The notes beneath the pieces were generated by a model. That model worked only from the letters and a program-made list of their open reading frames with translations. It made no database searches and was not told where the DNA came from. The position numbers and the translations under genes are program-made. From positions 367,970 to 431,969 of the forward strand of contig JAJNQB010000019.1 in NCBI GenBank assembly GCA_021155045.1: a stretch of DNA of 64,000 nt, in the 5' to 3' direction. This DNA is from Arcticibacter sp. GTDB taxonomy: Bacteria > Bacteroidota > Bacteroidia > 2-12-FULL-35-15. Each line of letters starts with the position of its first letter. The stretch's first letter is position 1. Below, piece after piece: positions 35,627 to 45,700 of the stretch.

Positions 35627-36112
35627 TTATTCTACTTTTTCAATTCGTAATCCAATATCCATAATCAAAGGAATGCTTTCATAACGCATTCCATGTTGTA
35701 TTTCAAAAGTGTATTTTCCTGCTAAGGGAAAATGAACATTGCGCTTGAATGGAATTTGATTGTCATAAATGTCGCCAATACCTTTGCCCAACCATTTACC
35801 ATTTGCATCAGCTAAAACACACTCTAGCGTGTCGTTTGAAAACTTTCCGTTCGGGAAGTTTGTTTTAATAAACAAAAACAAATTGTTGTATGGATAGCCA
35901 TCGGCATTTCTTACATTGATATAAAAATTAGCAGATGTTGAAGGGTCTAAGATTTCAACTTCAAATTTTTTTACATCAGAAATTTTCCAGCCTGATTCAG
36001 GAATGTCTTGATTTTCTTCAAACAATCTCTTGCTATCACAGGAAGTGAATAAGAGCAAACTGAAACAAATTACGCTCCAGCTAAAAACGTTATGAATATT
36101 ATTTTTAATCAT
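35627..36112 (-). CDS. gldH: Gliding motility lipoprotein GldH
   Basis: The start is set at MIKNNIHNVF, where a lipoprotein signal peptide begins and ends LLLFTSC with cysteine 25. The longer open frame reads through the neighbouring gene's asparagine-rich tail in another frame. The mature protein of about 135 residues has the GldH-type beta-sandwich, with FYINVRNADGYPYNNLFLFI, and LAGKYTFEIQHGMRYESIPLI. GldH is needed for gliding in Flavobacterium and stabilises other Gld proteins of the T9SS motor. Its start overlaps the ricT stop by 8 bases. Confidence 0.88.
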   Translation of the reverse strand: MIKNNIHNVFSWSVICFSLLLFTSCDSKRLFEENQDIPESGWKISDVKKFEVEILDPSTSANFYINVRNADGYPYNNLFLFIKTNFPNGKFSNDTLECVLADANGKWLGKGIGDIYDNQIPFKRNVHFPLAGKYTFEIQHGMRYESIPLIMDIGLRIEKVE

Positions 36113-37424
36113 TCTTAGGTCCTTGTGGCGGTTTTGCATTGTTTGGTTTTGGACGATTGTTGTTTCTGCCTCTGTTGTTATTATTTCCTCTTGGGTTATT
36201 ATTGTTGTTTGGTTTTGCTTGTTGTTGGTTGGTGTTGGGGTTAGTATTAGCACTAACGTTTGGATTACGTTTTTTATTATTTCTGTTTTTATTTTTATTG
36301 TTCTGTTTTTTCTTTTTATCAAAGCGAGTTACATCATCTTGCCCAACAACATTTTCATAGTCTAATTTTTTCTCTACTATTTTTCTTTCAGTATAAACTG
36401 TTAAGTCGGCAGGTTTTTCACCTTTCGAATTAAGATCAATAATTTCTTTTACTCTATCAACTGGCAAAGCAATAAAGTTATCGGGTTCTGACGTGTAAGA
36501 GAAAAACATTGTTCTTCTGAAGATATCTGTTTTTTGATGAAATGCTCTTCCTTTTTCTGTTTCTAATTTCACATTGTTTACTTCAGGAAAATCATGTAAT
36601 GCATCTAAGTAGCTATCTAATTCAAAGTTTAAACAGCATTTTAGTTTACCACATTGCCCTGCTAATTTCAATGGATTTAATGATAGTTGTTGGTAGCGTG
36701 CAGCACTTGTTCCTACAGAACGAAAATCGGTTAGCCAAGTAGAGCAGCAAAGTTCTCTTCCGCATGAGCCAATTCCTCCCAGCCTGCTTGCCTCTTGCCT
36801 CGCACCAATTTGGCGCATTTCAACTCTGATTTTAAATTCATCTGCCATCACTTTAATCAACTCTCTAAAATCAACACGTTCGTCAGCGGTGTAATAAAAA
36901 ATAGCTTTTGTTTTGTCTCCTTGATATTCAACATCACTGATTTTCATCTGCAATCCAAGCTTAACAGCGATGGTTCTTGCTCGATGCATGGTGTTATATT
37001 CGAGCTTTTGAGCTTCTTGCCATTTGTCAATATCGGTTTGCTTTGCTTTTCGATATACTTTTTTAATTTCAACAGAATCAAAGTTTACATTGTGCTTTTT
37101 CATCTGTAATTTCACAAGTTCTCCTGCAATAGAAACAGTTCCAATGTCGTGTCCTGGTGATGCTTCCACAGCAACCACATCTCCAACATTTAATTGTAAG
37201 TTGTTTACATTTTTAAAAAATTCTTTTCTGCTATTTTTGAAACGTATTTCTACAATATCAAATTGACTTTGTCCATTTGGTAGTTCCATATTAGCTAGCC
37301 AGTCGAATACACTTAATTTATTACAACCACCTGTTCCGCAAGAACCGTTATTTTTACAGCCTCCTGGCAAATTTTTACTCGTTGTGCTACAACCTCTACT
37401 GGTTGAACATCCGCTACATCCCAT
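36105..37424 (-). CDS. ricT: PSP1 domain protein (RicT/YaaT-like) with asparagine-rich tail
   Basis: The 439-residue protein carries a PSP1 domain over about residues 55-300. It has CGRELCCSTW and CGKLKCCLNFELD, cysteine pairs conserved in RicT, which binds an iron-sulfur cluster and takes part in RNA processing in Bacillus. Two unusual ends flank it. The first 35 residues contain six cysteines (MGCSGCSTSRGC, then GGCKNNGSCGTGGC). The last 65 residues are low-complexity asparagine, proline and lysine. HolB lies just upstream and gldH just downstream; the holB-ricT pairing also occurs in Firmicutes. Function in Bacteroidota is unproven. Confidence 0.88.
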   Translation of the reverse strand: MGCSGCSTSRGCSTTSKNLPGGCKNNGSCGTGGCNKLSVFDWLANMELPNGQSQFDIVEIRFKNSRKEFFKNVNNLQLNVGDVVAVEASPGHDIGTVSIAGELVKLQMKKHNVNFDSVEIKKVYRKAKQTDIDKWQEAQKLEYNTMHRARTIAVKLGLQMKISDVEYQGDKTKAIFYYTADERVDFRELIKVMADEFKIRVEMRQIGARQEASRLGGIGSCGRELCCSTWLTDFRSVGTSAARYQQLSLNPLKLAGQCGKLKCCLNFELDSYLDALHDFPEVNNVKLETEKGRAFHQKTDIFRRTMFFSYTSEPDNFIALPVDRVKEIIDLNSKGEKPADLTVYTERKIVEKKLDYENVVGQDDVTRFDKKKKQNNKNKNRNNKKRNPNVSANTNPNTNQQQAKPNNNNNPRGNNNNRGRNNNRPKPNNAKPPQGPKND

Positions 37425-37466
37425 ATTTTTAGTTCTCTCTTTTTAATTTAATTGTAAAAATGTTTT

Positions 37467-38612
37467 TTAATTCACTTTCACTTCGTTTGGTTTAGGAACA
37501 TTTAATAATTCATTAAACTTAAATGCTAAATCCATAAATAATATTTTGGGATTTGCGTTTCGTTCCAAATGATAAAATGCTTTGTTCAATTCTTCTGTAA
37601 ATTGTTCAATATTGTACTCATGAACAAATGCGGAAAATTTTTTTACAAATTCTAATTCTTTTTCTGTTAGTTTCACTAATGATTCACTCCCATTGTTCAT
37701 CAAAAAACATTGACGAGAAATATGTAAAGCATAGGTAATAAAATTTTTTTGTCTTTCTCTTCCTCCTTCGCTAATTCCGCTCGTCCAATTAATAATTTCT
37801 TTGATATTGAATTTTAAGCAGTTTCGCATCAGTCCCTGAAAGTTGCTTAAATTTTGCGAATTATTTTCAATATCATTCACTAATAAAAGTGCTTCAGAAA
37901 AGTTGCCATCTGCCAAATGTGCTGTTTTTTGTGCATCTTCAGAGCTAAGTTCAAATTTTTGAACCAATGCTGTGGCTATTTGCTCTTCGGTAAGTTTATT
38001 TATTTTTATTAGTTGAGTTCTAGAAACAATTGTTCTAAGTAGTTGTTCTTCATTTTCACAAACCAATAAAAATAAAGTTTTTACGGGCGGCTCTTCTAAT
38101 ATTTTTAATAGTTTGTTAGCTGCAGTTGGGTTCATCTTTTCTGGCAACCAAATAACCATTATTTTATATTCTGATTCGTAGGTAGTAAGGCTTAGCTTTC
38201 TTAAAATATCAGCACTTTCTTCTGTTCCGATTACTGCTTGTTTGTTTTCGGCATTTAAGGAATCAAACCAATCAAACAGTGTGATGTAAGGATTGTTCAG
38301 AAAAGTACTTCTAAAAGCTACAATTAAATCATCACTTTTTCTATGGTCTTTATTTAAAGCAATTGGAAAAACAAAATGTAAGTCAGGGTGAATAATTTTA
38401 TTAAATTTAATGCAGGACAAACATGTTCCACAGCTATCTGTTTCTGTTTTATTTGTACAAGAAATAAATTGTGCATAGGCTAATGCTAAGGGCAATGCGC
38501 CAGTGCCTTGCGAACCTAAAAATAGTTGGGCATGACTGATACGTTTTTCATTTACTGAACGTACCAACCTTTCTTTAATATTATCTTGCCCTATTATTTC
38601 GCTAAATTGCAT
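37467..38612 (-). CDS. holB: DNA polymerase III subunit delta'
   Basis: This 381-residue protein is the clamp-loader delta' subunit. It has the delta' style opening FSEIIGQDNIKERLVRSV, a degenerate P-loop (LGSQGTGALPLALAYA), a cysteine zinc site (CGTCLSCIKF), and KIMVIWLPEKMNPTAANKLL with LLKILEEPPVKTLFLLV, both family signatures. ENEEQLLRTIVSRTQLI is sensor-1-like. It helps load the sliding clamp onto DNA in replication. It starts the run of minus-strand genes that continues through ricT and gldH. Confidence 0.94.
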   Translation of the reverse strand: MQFSEIIGQDNIKERLVRSVNEKRISHAQLFLGSQGTGALPLALAYAQFISCTNKTETDSCGTCLSCIKFNKIIHPDLHFVFPIALNKDHRKSDDLIVAFRSTFLNNPYITLFDWFDSLNAENKQAVIGTEESADILRKLSLTTYESEYKIMVIWLPEKMNPTAANKLLKILEEPPVKTLFLLVCENEEQLLRTIVSRTQLIKINKLTEEQIATALVQKFELSSEDAQKTAHLADGNFSEALLLVNDIENNSQNLSNFQGLMRNCLKFNIKEIINWTSGISEGGRERQKNFITYALHISRQCFLMNNGSESLVKLTEKELEFVKKFSAFVHEYNIEQFTEELNKAFYHLERNANPKILFMDLAFKFNELLNVPKPNEVKVN

Positions 38613-38721
38613 ATCGTGAACAAAACTTAGTGTTTTTTATACAAAAGTTTATGCTTTCAAAGATACAGAAATCCTTTGATTTATTTAGGCTTATTTTATG
38701 GATTTTATACCAATACTTGGC

Positions 38722-38747
38722 AAGAAATAGTCCAAAAACTATTTCTT
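38722..38747. repeat. Hairpin in the holB upstream gap
   Basis: A perfect 10-bp stem AAGAAATAGT / ACTATTTCTT surrounds a CCAAAA loop. No T-run follows on either strand, so it is more likely a repeat or regulatory hairpin than a terminator. It contains the word TAGTCC, which also occurs in the larger palindrome next to it. Confidence 0.5.
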
Positions 38748-38761
38748 ACTTAGTGTTGTAA

Positions 38762-38834
38762 ATGCCGATAGAGAAGCTGTTAGAGTCCATTCGGTTTTTT
38801 TCGAATTGGACTATTACAGATTCCGTATCGGTAT
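38762..38834. repeat. Large imperfect palindrome after the M16 peptidase gene
   Basis: Two arms of about 32 bases, one starting ATGCCGATAGAGAAGCTGTT and the other ending CCGTATCGGTAT, pair around a loop of T with mostly matching bases: CGAATGGACTCTAACAG faces CGAATTGGACTATTACAG on the opposite strand. The palindrome ends on the peptidase stop codon. No terminal T-run follows the RNA of the peptidase. The size and imperfect symmetry recall MITE-like or REP-like elements. Confidence 0.55.
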
Positions 38835-41746
38835 TACTTTCGTTCTTCCATTGGTTTTGTTATAACCTGTTTTGGAATGGTACTGCCATTTGGGGGCTGA
38901 GAGTCATCGTTTTTAGCGGCTTCATTTATCGGATTTCCATCAGTATCCAATTCGATTACTTCATAGCCCAATTTTTTTATTTTTTCCAAATTAGATTCTT
39001 TGTCTCCTACTACTAAAATTACCATTTTGTCATAGGGGAATATTTTTTTTGCAGTTTTATTTATTTCTGCTTTGTCAATACCATTTAAAATTTCAGTTTG
39101 TTTTTCCGTAAAATTCTTTTCTAATTTATAATCTAAAATACGTTTTATAAACCCTGCTTTTTGTTGTGCTGTTTCATATTTTAGTGCTTCGCTTTGCCCC
39201 ATTGAATTTTTTGTAAATAACAATTCTTCATCTGTAATTCCTTTGTCGGCATAGTTTTTAATTTCTTTCATAAACTCAATTAAACTGCTATCGGTAGCAT
39301 TTGCTCTCACTCCTGCGTAGCCAGTATAGGCTCCTCTGAACTGGTTGCCATTAAAGCTTGAACGTGCACCGTAAGTCCAACCATGCTTTTCGCGTAAACT
39401 TAAATTTATTCTACTGTTAAAAGAACCTCCCAACGAAAAATTTGTGATTTGTGCCTTGTAAAATTCTCCTGTTGCATCATAAGGCATAGCTAAATATCCA
39501 ATTCTGATTTCTGATTGAGGAGCTTTTTCTTTATTTACAAAATACAATTTTGTTTTTTCAATAGTTAAAGGATTAGGTTCTCTGTAATGCTCTACTAATT
39601 TTGGCTTCCAACTTTCTAGAAAACTAATTTTTTGAATAATTTGTTCTTTTTCCATGTCGCCAACAAATACTAAGGATGAAACGGAAGGAGAAAAATTAGT
39701 TTTGTAGTGTTCTATTATATTTTTTAAAGTTAGTTCAGAAACAGTTTTTGTAGTGCCTAAAGAAGGTATTCCCATAATGTGTTTTTTTCCGTAAAGCAAT
39801 CGGCTATACACATTGTTTGCAATGGTGGTTGCTTGTGTAGCTTGATTTTCAATGCTTTCAAGACGTTGTTTCTTTAAACGTTCAAAATCTTTTTCATCAA
39901 ATTTGGGTTGAAAAAGCATTTCTTGTGCTATTTCTAATGTTGCATCAATGTTTTTAGTAAGTGAAAAAATACTCATTACAATATCTTGTCCATTATCATA
40001 AATAGTAATAGAGCTTCCCAGTTTATCAAGTATTTCTCCAATTTCTTCGCTTGTATGATTAAGCGTTCCTTCATTTAACATACTTGCTGTTAAGCCCGCT
40101 ATACCTGCTTGTGAAGGATGTGTATAGCGATGGCCCGCTTCAATGCTTAGTTGTATGGTTACAGTTGGTACTTCGGTATTTTTTGAGCCAATAACTTTTA
40201 ATCCATTTGTAAAATTTTGAGTCCAATAATCAGGAGCTTTTACAATAGCAGCAGCAGGAGTTAGCGGTTGTTTACTTCTATCTAAATCATCTTTAGCTTT
40301 ATTGTAAACTAAATTTTTATACTCATCGGCTTCTTTTGTATTAGTATTTCTTGCTGGAATTTTAAAGTTGTCTGCTTTTGCTGCTTGTTCTGGTTTTCCT
40401 TTCGGACAAATGCTTAAAACAACAGCATTTTTATTTTTTATATAGGTATTGTAAACTCTTAAAATATCTTCTTTTGTAAGTTTATTTACAGCTTCAATTT
40501 CTTTTGCTATATAATTTGGATTTCCTGTAAATGTTTGATAAGATGCAAGTCTTGTGCCTTTGCCTTGAACACTCGAAAGAGAATTAATTAATTGTGTTTC
40601 AAAACTCGATTTGTATTTTAATAAATCATCATCTGTTACTCCACGTTTTTCAAATTGTATCAAAGATGCACGAACCAAAGAATCCATTTGTGCCAATGTT
40701 TTGTTTGGAAATGTTCTAACGTTTATTGCAAAATTTCCTGCTAATTCATCTGTTGGATGAAAAACACTTGCAAATTGTGCCATTCCTGATTTCACAAAAT
40801 TTTGATAGAAGATGGAACTTTTGCTTCCAGCTAAAATATCTGCAAGCGCATCAATTGCCACCTCATCAGCATGGCGAGCAGGTATAGTTGGGAAAGTAAA
40901 ATTTATTTGTGGTGCTCTAATATTATCTTGATATGAAATATATCTATCACTTTCTAAAACAACAGGAGCAACTTTTTGTGCTGTAACAATTGGTCCAGCA
41001 GGAATGGATCCAAAATACTTTTCTGCTAGTTTTACAACTTGAGCTGCTGTTACATCACCGGAAACAGTTAGTGTTGCATTGTTTGGACCATACCAACGAA
41101 GGAAAAATTTTTTTAAGTCCGATAAATTCATTCTGTTTAAATCGTCTATATACCCAATTGTTAGCCAAGAATAAGGGTGAGTGGGAGGGTAAAGAGCTTC
41201 TCCAATTTTTTCATAAGCCAAAGCATAAGGTTTGTTATCATAATTTTGTCCTCTTTCATTTTTAACGGTTTCTCTTTGTACTTCAAACTTTCTTTCAGTA
41301 ACTGAATCAAGGAAAAAGCCCATTCTGTCGGATTCTAACCAAAATGCTGTTTCTAGTTTATTGCTAGGTAATAATTCAAAATAATTTGTTCTATCTCTGT
41401 TTGTAGTGCCGTTTAATGTTCCTCCTGCTTCTGTAACAATTTTAAAATGTTGTTCATCTCCAACATGCTCTGATCCTTGAAACATCATGTGTTCAAAAAA
41501 GTGTGCAAAGCCTGAACGGCCTTCTTGTTCACGTGCAGAACCAACATGGTAGGTTACATCCACATAAACGATTGGGTCGGAATGATCTTCATGAACTATA
41601 ATTGTTAAACCATTTGATAATTGATATTTTTCGTACGGGATAATAAGTTCAGAGCCTTTTTTGGTAACTTTTTCAATAAGTTTTGTTTGTGCATTTACAA
41701 ATGTTGTAGCTACAATAATAAAGGAAATAAGAAATAATTTTTTCAC
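38834..41746 (-). CDS. M16 family zinc metallopeptidase, two-domain
   Basis: The protein has 970 residues when read from the GTG that begins a signal peptide (VKKLFLISFIIVATTFVNAQ). The longer frame would start with TTG inside a promoter element. It contains two M16 halves. The first holds the inverted zinc site H82-F-F-E85-H86 in GFAHFFEHMMFQG and the downstream glutamate region NERGQNYDNKPYALAYE. The second half lacks HxxEH and is the usual regulatory half (YRLVEN-like folds with TPSLGTTKTVSELTLKNII). Bacteroidota M16 proteins are periplasmic or outer-membrane-associated proteases; the substrate is unknown. It ends in a charged low-complexity tail with PPNGSTIPK. Confidence 0.92.
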   Translation of the reverse strand: MKKLFLISFIIVATTFVNAQTKLIEKVTKKGSELIIPYEKYQLSNGLTIIVHEDHSDPIVYVDVTYHVGSAREQEGRSGFAHFFEHMMFQGSEHVGDEQHFKIVTEAGGTLNGTTNRDRTNYFELLPSNKLETAFWLESDRMGFFLDSVTERKFEVQRETVKNERGQNYDNKPYALAYEKIGEALYPPTHPYSWLTIGYIDDLNRMNLSDLKKFFLRWYGPNNATLTVSGDVTAAQVVKLAEKYFGSIPAGPIVTAQKVAPVVLESDRYISYQDNIRAPQINFTFPTIPARHADEVAIDALADILAGSKSSIFYQNFVKSGMAQFASVFHPTDELAGNFAINVRTFPNKTLAQMDSLVRASLIQFEKRGVTDDDLLKYKSSFETQLINSLSSVQGKGTRLASYQTFTGNPNYIAKEIEAVNKLTKEDILRVYNTYIKNKNAVVLSICPKGKPEQAAKADNFKIPARNTNTKEADEYKNLVYNKAKDDLDRSKQPLTPAAAIVKAPDYWTQNFTNGLKVIGSKNTEVPTVTIQLSIEAGHRYTHPSQAGIAGLTASMLNEGTLNHTSEEIGEILDKLGSSITIYDNGQDIVMSIFSLTKNIDATLEIAQEMLFQPKFDEKDFERLKKQRLESIENQATQATTIANNVYSRLLYGKKHIMGIPSLGTTKTVSELTLKNIIEHYKTNFSPSVSSLVFVGDMEKEQIIQKISFLESWKPKLVEHYREPNPLTIEKTKLYFVNKEKAPQSEIRIGYLAMPYDATGEFYKAQITNFSLGGSFNSRINLSLREKHGWTYGARSSFNGNQFRGAYTGYAGVRANATDSSLIEFMKEIKNYADKGITDEELLFTKNSMGQSEALKYETAQQKAGFIKRILDYKLEKNFTEKQTEILNGIDKAEINKTAKKIFPYDKMVILVVGDKESNLEKIKKLGYEVIELDTDGNPINEAAKNDDSQPPNGSTIPKQVITKPMEERK

Positions 41747-41770
41747 GGCAATTTGTTTTGGGTTAATACA

Positions 41771-41778
41771 CAAATATA
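41771..41778 (-). promoter_or_regulatory. -7 promoter element for the M16 peptidase gene
   Basis: TATATTTG on the minus strand fits TAnnTTTG exactly and lies 24 bases before the GTG start. It supports the GTG rather than the upstream TTG as the true start, because the TTG overlaps this element. A matching -33 TTTG is not clear. Confidence 0.5.
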
Positions 41779-41841
41779 CCTATAAAATTAAAAACTAAAC
41801 GTTGGATTTGTTAAGCGGTAATAATTGATGATAGAAGTAAA

Positions 41842-42771
41842 TTATTTCATCCTTACAGTACTTTCACCTTTTTTGCTGTTGTCATGAAACTTAATTCCAA
41901 TCATTAGTTCATGTGTTCCAGTGCTGTATTTTTTTATATTGGTCATTGTAAAATCATAAGAATAAGCAAATAATATATTCTCTTGCATTGTTAATCCAAC
42001 CATAGCAGAAATAGCGTCTAAATAACGAAAAGCACCACCAATCCAATATTTTTCTTTGTAAATTCCACGCAATCCAAGATCAAATTGTAATGGAGCTGGT
42101 TTTACATATTTAATACAGGTAGAAGGTTCAATTTTAAAATCTTCGCTCAAGCTAAATTTATAACCAGCCGTTGCATAATAATGCGTAGCAAGTCTGCTGA
42201 GTGTTGATGTATTGGTGTCGAAAAATTTTATTTTATTTTGAAATATTTGAGGAACACTTGCTCCTACATACCATTTTTTATCTTTGGGATAAACATAAAT
42301 ACCTGCACCAAAATCTGGCATCAAAACAGATTGAACACCATTGCTAATAACATTATCGGAAGGGTCGCGCAATGTAATTTTTGAAGCATCTACCATAAAT
42401 TGTAAAATCCCTGCGTTCAAACCCAATGATACTCTTATGTTTTCGCTCACTTTTAAATGGTAGGAATAAGATAAGTATAAACCTGTTCTTCTCGTAGGTC
42501 CAACAATATCCGTAAACAATAATCCTCCTAAGCCTACATTTAATGATTTTGTAGGACCGTGTATACTCAAAATATAAGTTCTTGGTGCATCTGTAATTCC
42601 AATCCATTGATAACGATTGTTTGATTTTCCTTCGAAGAAAGAATTACTCCCTCCAACAGCAGGATTTATAGCATAATCATTTACCATGTAATTACTATAA
42701 TGGGGTAATTGTTGGGCGTTGGCAACAAAACCTATTATAATAAAAACGAATATGTGAATGTATTTTTTCAT
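41842..42771 (-). CDS. PorP/SprF family T9SS-associated outer-membrane protein
   Basis: The 309-residue protein has a signal peptide (MKKYIHIFVFIIIGFVANAQ) and then QLPHYSNYMVNDYAINPAVGGS, the classic opening of PorP/SprF proteins. The rest is a predicted beta-barrel with LYLSYSYHLKVSENIRVSLG and a C-terminal YDFTMTNIKKYSTGTHELMI. Such proteins are encoded beside adhesins with type-B T9SS sorting domains and are needed for their secretion or attachment. The neighbour upstream, 19 bases away, is such an adhesin, so they form a cognate pair. Confidence 0.93.
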   Translation of the reverse strand: MKKYIHIFVFIIIGFVANAQQLPHYSNYMVNDYAINPAVGGSNSFFEGKSNNRYQWIGITDAPRTYILSIHGPTKSLNVGLGGLLFTDIVGPTRRTGLYLSYSYHLKVSENIRVSLGLNAGILQFMVDASKITLRDPSDNVISNGVQSVLMPDFGAGIYVYPKDKKWYVGASVPQIFQNKIKFFDTNTSTLSRLATHYYATAGYKFSLSEDFKIEPSTCIKYVKPAPLQFDLGLRGIYKEKYWIGGAFRYLDAISAMVGLTMQENILFAYSYDFTMTNIKKYSTGTHELMIGIKFHDNSKKGESTVRMK

Positions 42772-42790
42772 ATTTTTTTCAATTTCTTAT

Positions 42791-45700
42791 TTATCTCAAT
42801 ATTGTTATTGGTCCAGTATAAACGTCTGGGAATAATGGATCTTTTAAATCAATTATATAGTAATAAGTACCTACAGGTAGCTCTTTTCCTTTATATGTTC
42901 CTTTCCAGTTTTCTTTGTAACCAATGGATTGGAATAATAATTCACCCCAACGGTTATAAACTTCAACCACACAATTCGGGAACATTTCTATTCCATCAAT
43001 AATCCATTCATCATTAGCGCCATCACCATTTGGAGAAATTCCATCAGGGAAAATTATAGTTGGCAATACTGTAACTATCATTGAATCGCTAGCAGTACAA
43101 CCTTGTGCTGATGTAACTGTAACAACATACGTTGTAGTTGATGTTGGATTTGCATTTGGATTTGTGTTGGTTGCATTATCAAGTCCTGGTAATGGATTCC
43201 ATAAAACTGTTGCACCGCTTGTAGAAGTAGTTGGCGAACCTCCAATGTTTGTAGTTGTTCCAATTATAATTGTATAGTCTGGCCCTGCATTTACATTTGG
43301 TAAAGGATTAGCCGTTACTGTAATAGTATCATTGTCGGCACAGCCTGTTCCGTTATTCACAACAACATAATAGCCTGTTGTACCTGATGGATTAACTGAA
43401 ACGGATGCAGTATTTCCAATATTTGTATTTGCAGGTATTTCAAACCATTGATAATTGATTCCATTTATACTCGTTGCTGTGAGTGTTATAGAACCAGATT
43501 GGCAATAAGCTGTATCATTACCTGCATTAGCAAAAACACTTTGAGTAGGCAACAATATGATTGTATCTGCAATTGTACATCCATTATTATCTGTTACTGT
43601 AATTGTGTAGGTGCCATTTAAAATATTTGTTAAATCTTCCGTAGTTGCTGAAGATGCACCACTCCATTGATATGAATAAGGAGTGGTTCCTCCGCCAACA
43701 GTTACATCAATAGCACCATCGGCAATTGTATTACAACTTGGTGAAGTTGCAACATTAGAAATAGTCATTGCCACAGGGGCTGTTAATGTAGTTGTTTGAT
43801 TGGCGGTACATCCATTAGCATCAGTAACAGTAATTGTATAAACGCCTACTCCTAAGTTGTTGAGTGTATCATTTGTTCCTCCTGATGACCAAGAATAAGT
43901 ATAAGGTAAAGTTCCTCCACTTGGAATAGCTGTGATGGAGCCATTGTTATTTCCATTACATAACGGATTGTTAGCAACTGCTAAACTAAATCCGATTGGA
44001 GAAGGTTCTGATACAGTTGTTGATGCTATTCCAACACATCCAGCATTATCAGTTACTTGAACAAAATATGTTCCTGCACAAAGTGAAGAAATATTTTGTG
44101 TTGATTGAGTAGGAGATGTATTCCATAAATAGGTGAAAGGGGAGTTTCCAAATGCACTTACCGTAGCTGTTCCATCGCATGTTCCATTACATGAAATATT
44201 TGTAGAACTTGCACTTACTGTTGGTGCATTTTGACTGTTTACTGGAATTGTAATAGTATTTGTACAACCATTTGCATCAGTAATTTGGACAGAATAAATT
44301 CCTGCACATAAATTTGTAAGTGTTAATGCAGATGAGCCTGTATTCCATAAAATAGTGTAAGGAGCAGTTCCTCCGCTTGGAGCTATTGTTATACTGCCAT
44401 CGCATAAACCACAAGTTGCAGCAGTAATAGTTTGATTTGCCATTAATGCATTCGGTTGTGTAATTGTAACAGATTGAGTAAATGAACACCCATTCGCATC
44501 AGTAATTTGAACAACGTAATTTCCAGCACACATATTGGTTTGTGTTGCTGTTGTTTGTCCGTTATGAATCCATAAGTAAGTGTAAGGTGCTGTTCCTCCG
44601 CTTGGAGTTATTGCTGTAACTGCTCCATCGCAAACACTATTACAAGATACATTTGTAGTTGTAACAACTGCACTGGTTGGTCCTGTAGGGTTACTCACAG
44701 GAACTGAGAAGTTAGCAGTACATCCGTTTGCATCTGTAATGTTTACAGAATATAATCCAGCACATAAATTGGTTGCTGTTGCAGCCGTTTGTCCATTGCT
44801 CCATAAATAAGTAAATGCTGGCGTTCCACCTGTAGGTGTTAATGTAGCACTTCCATCACACATTCCACATGTTGCGTCAACAACACTTGGATTCGCTGCA
44901 ATTGCAGGAGTTGCTGTGATAGTATCAACTAATGTGATGATACAACCTAAGCCATCGGTAATTATCACATTATAAATTCCAGCACATAAAGCAGATGCTG
45001 TGTCGTTGGTTTGACCAAATGGATCATCCCATTGGAAAGAATATGGTAAGGTTCCAGATGTTACGTTTACATAAGCCAAACCATTACAACTATTTGAACA
45101 AACAATATTGTTTGCACTAGCTGTTGCAATTAACGGAGTAGTTTGTCCGATTACAAAAGTAAATTGTTGTGTACATGAATTTGCATCTGTGATAGTAAGC
45201 GTATAATTTCCTGGGCACAGACTGGAAACATTTGGAGTAGTCATTCCTCCAGGCATCCATAAATAAGTATATCCAGGCGTTCCACCACTAGCAGCTGTTG
45301 TTATAGAGCCCGTACAAACAGTACTACATGCAGCACTTGTAACGGTAGCATTTGCTAAAATAGGAGCAGGTTGATTGATAGTTACAGGGCTAAAGCGAAT
45401 ACATGTGTTTGCATCTGTAACTTGAACAAAATAATTTCCTGCACATAAGTTAATTGCTGCCGAATCTGCTGTTGGTGGTGGGCCATCGTTCCATAAATAT
45501 GTAAAAGGTGATTGACCTCCGATTGGTATAACAGAACCTGTTCCATCGCAAATTCCATTACATGTTGCATCAGAAGTAGTAACTGTTTCTCCTGTGGGTC
45601 CGCCAGAATTACTTAATGGTATTGTAAATAAAGAATCGCAACCATTTGCATCAGTAACCAAAACAGTATATAAGTTTGCACATAAATTAATTTGATTTGG

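Noticed and set aside
36113..36322. N-terminal extension of the gldH frame by 70 codons
   Set aside because: It reads the asparagine-rich tail of the ricT gene in another frame; a lipoprotein signal begins only at 36112.
38762..39016. Plus-strand open frame of 84 codons over the end of the M16 gene
   Set aside because: It reads across the large palindrome and into the antisense of the peptidase, with no family resemblance.
41747..41773. TTG start for the M16 peptidase
   Set aside because: The TTG overlaps a -7 promoter element, while the GTG 27 bases later begins a normal signal peptide.
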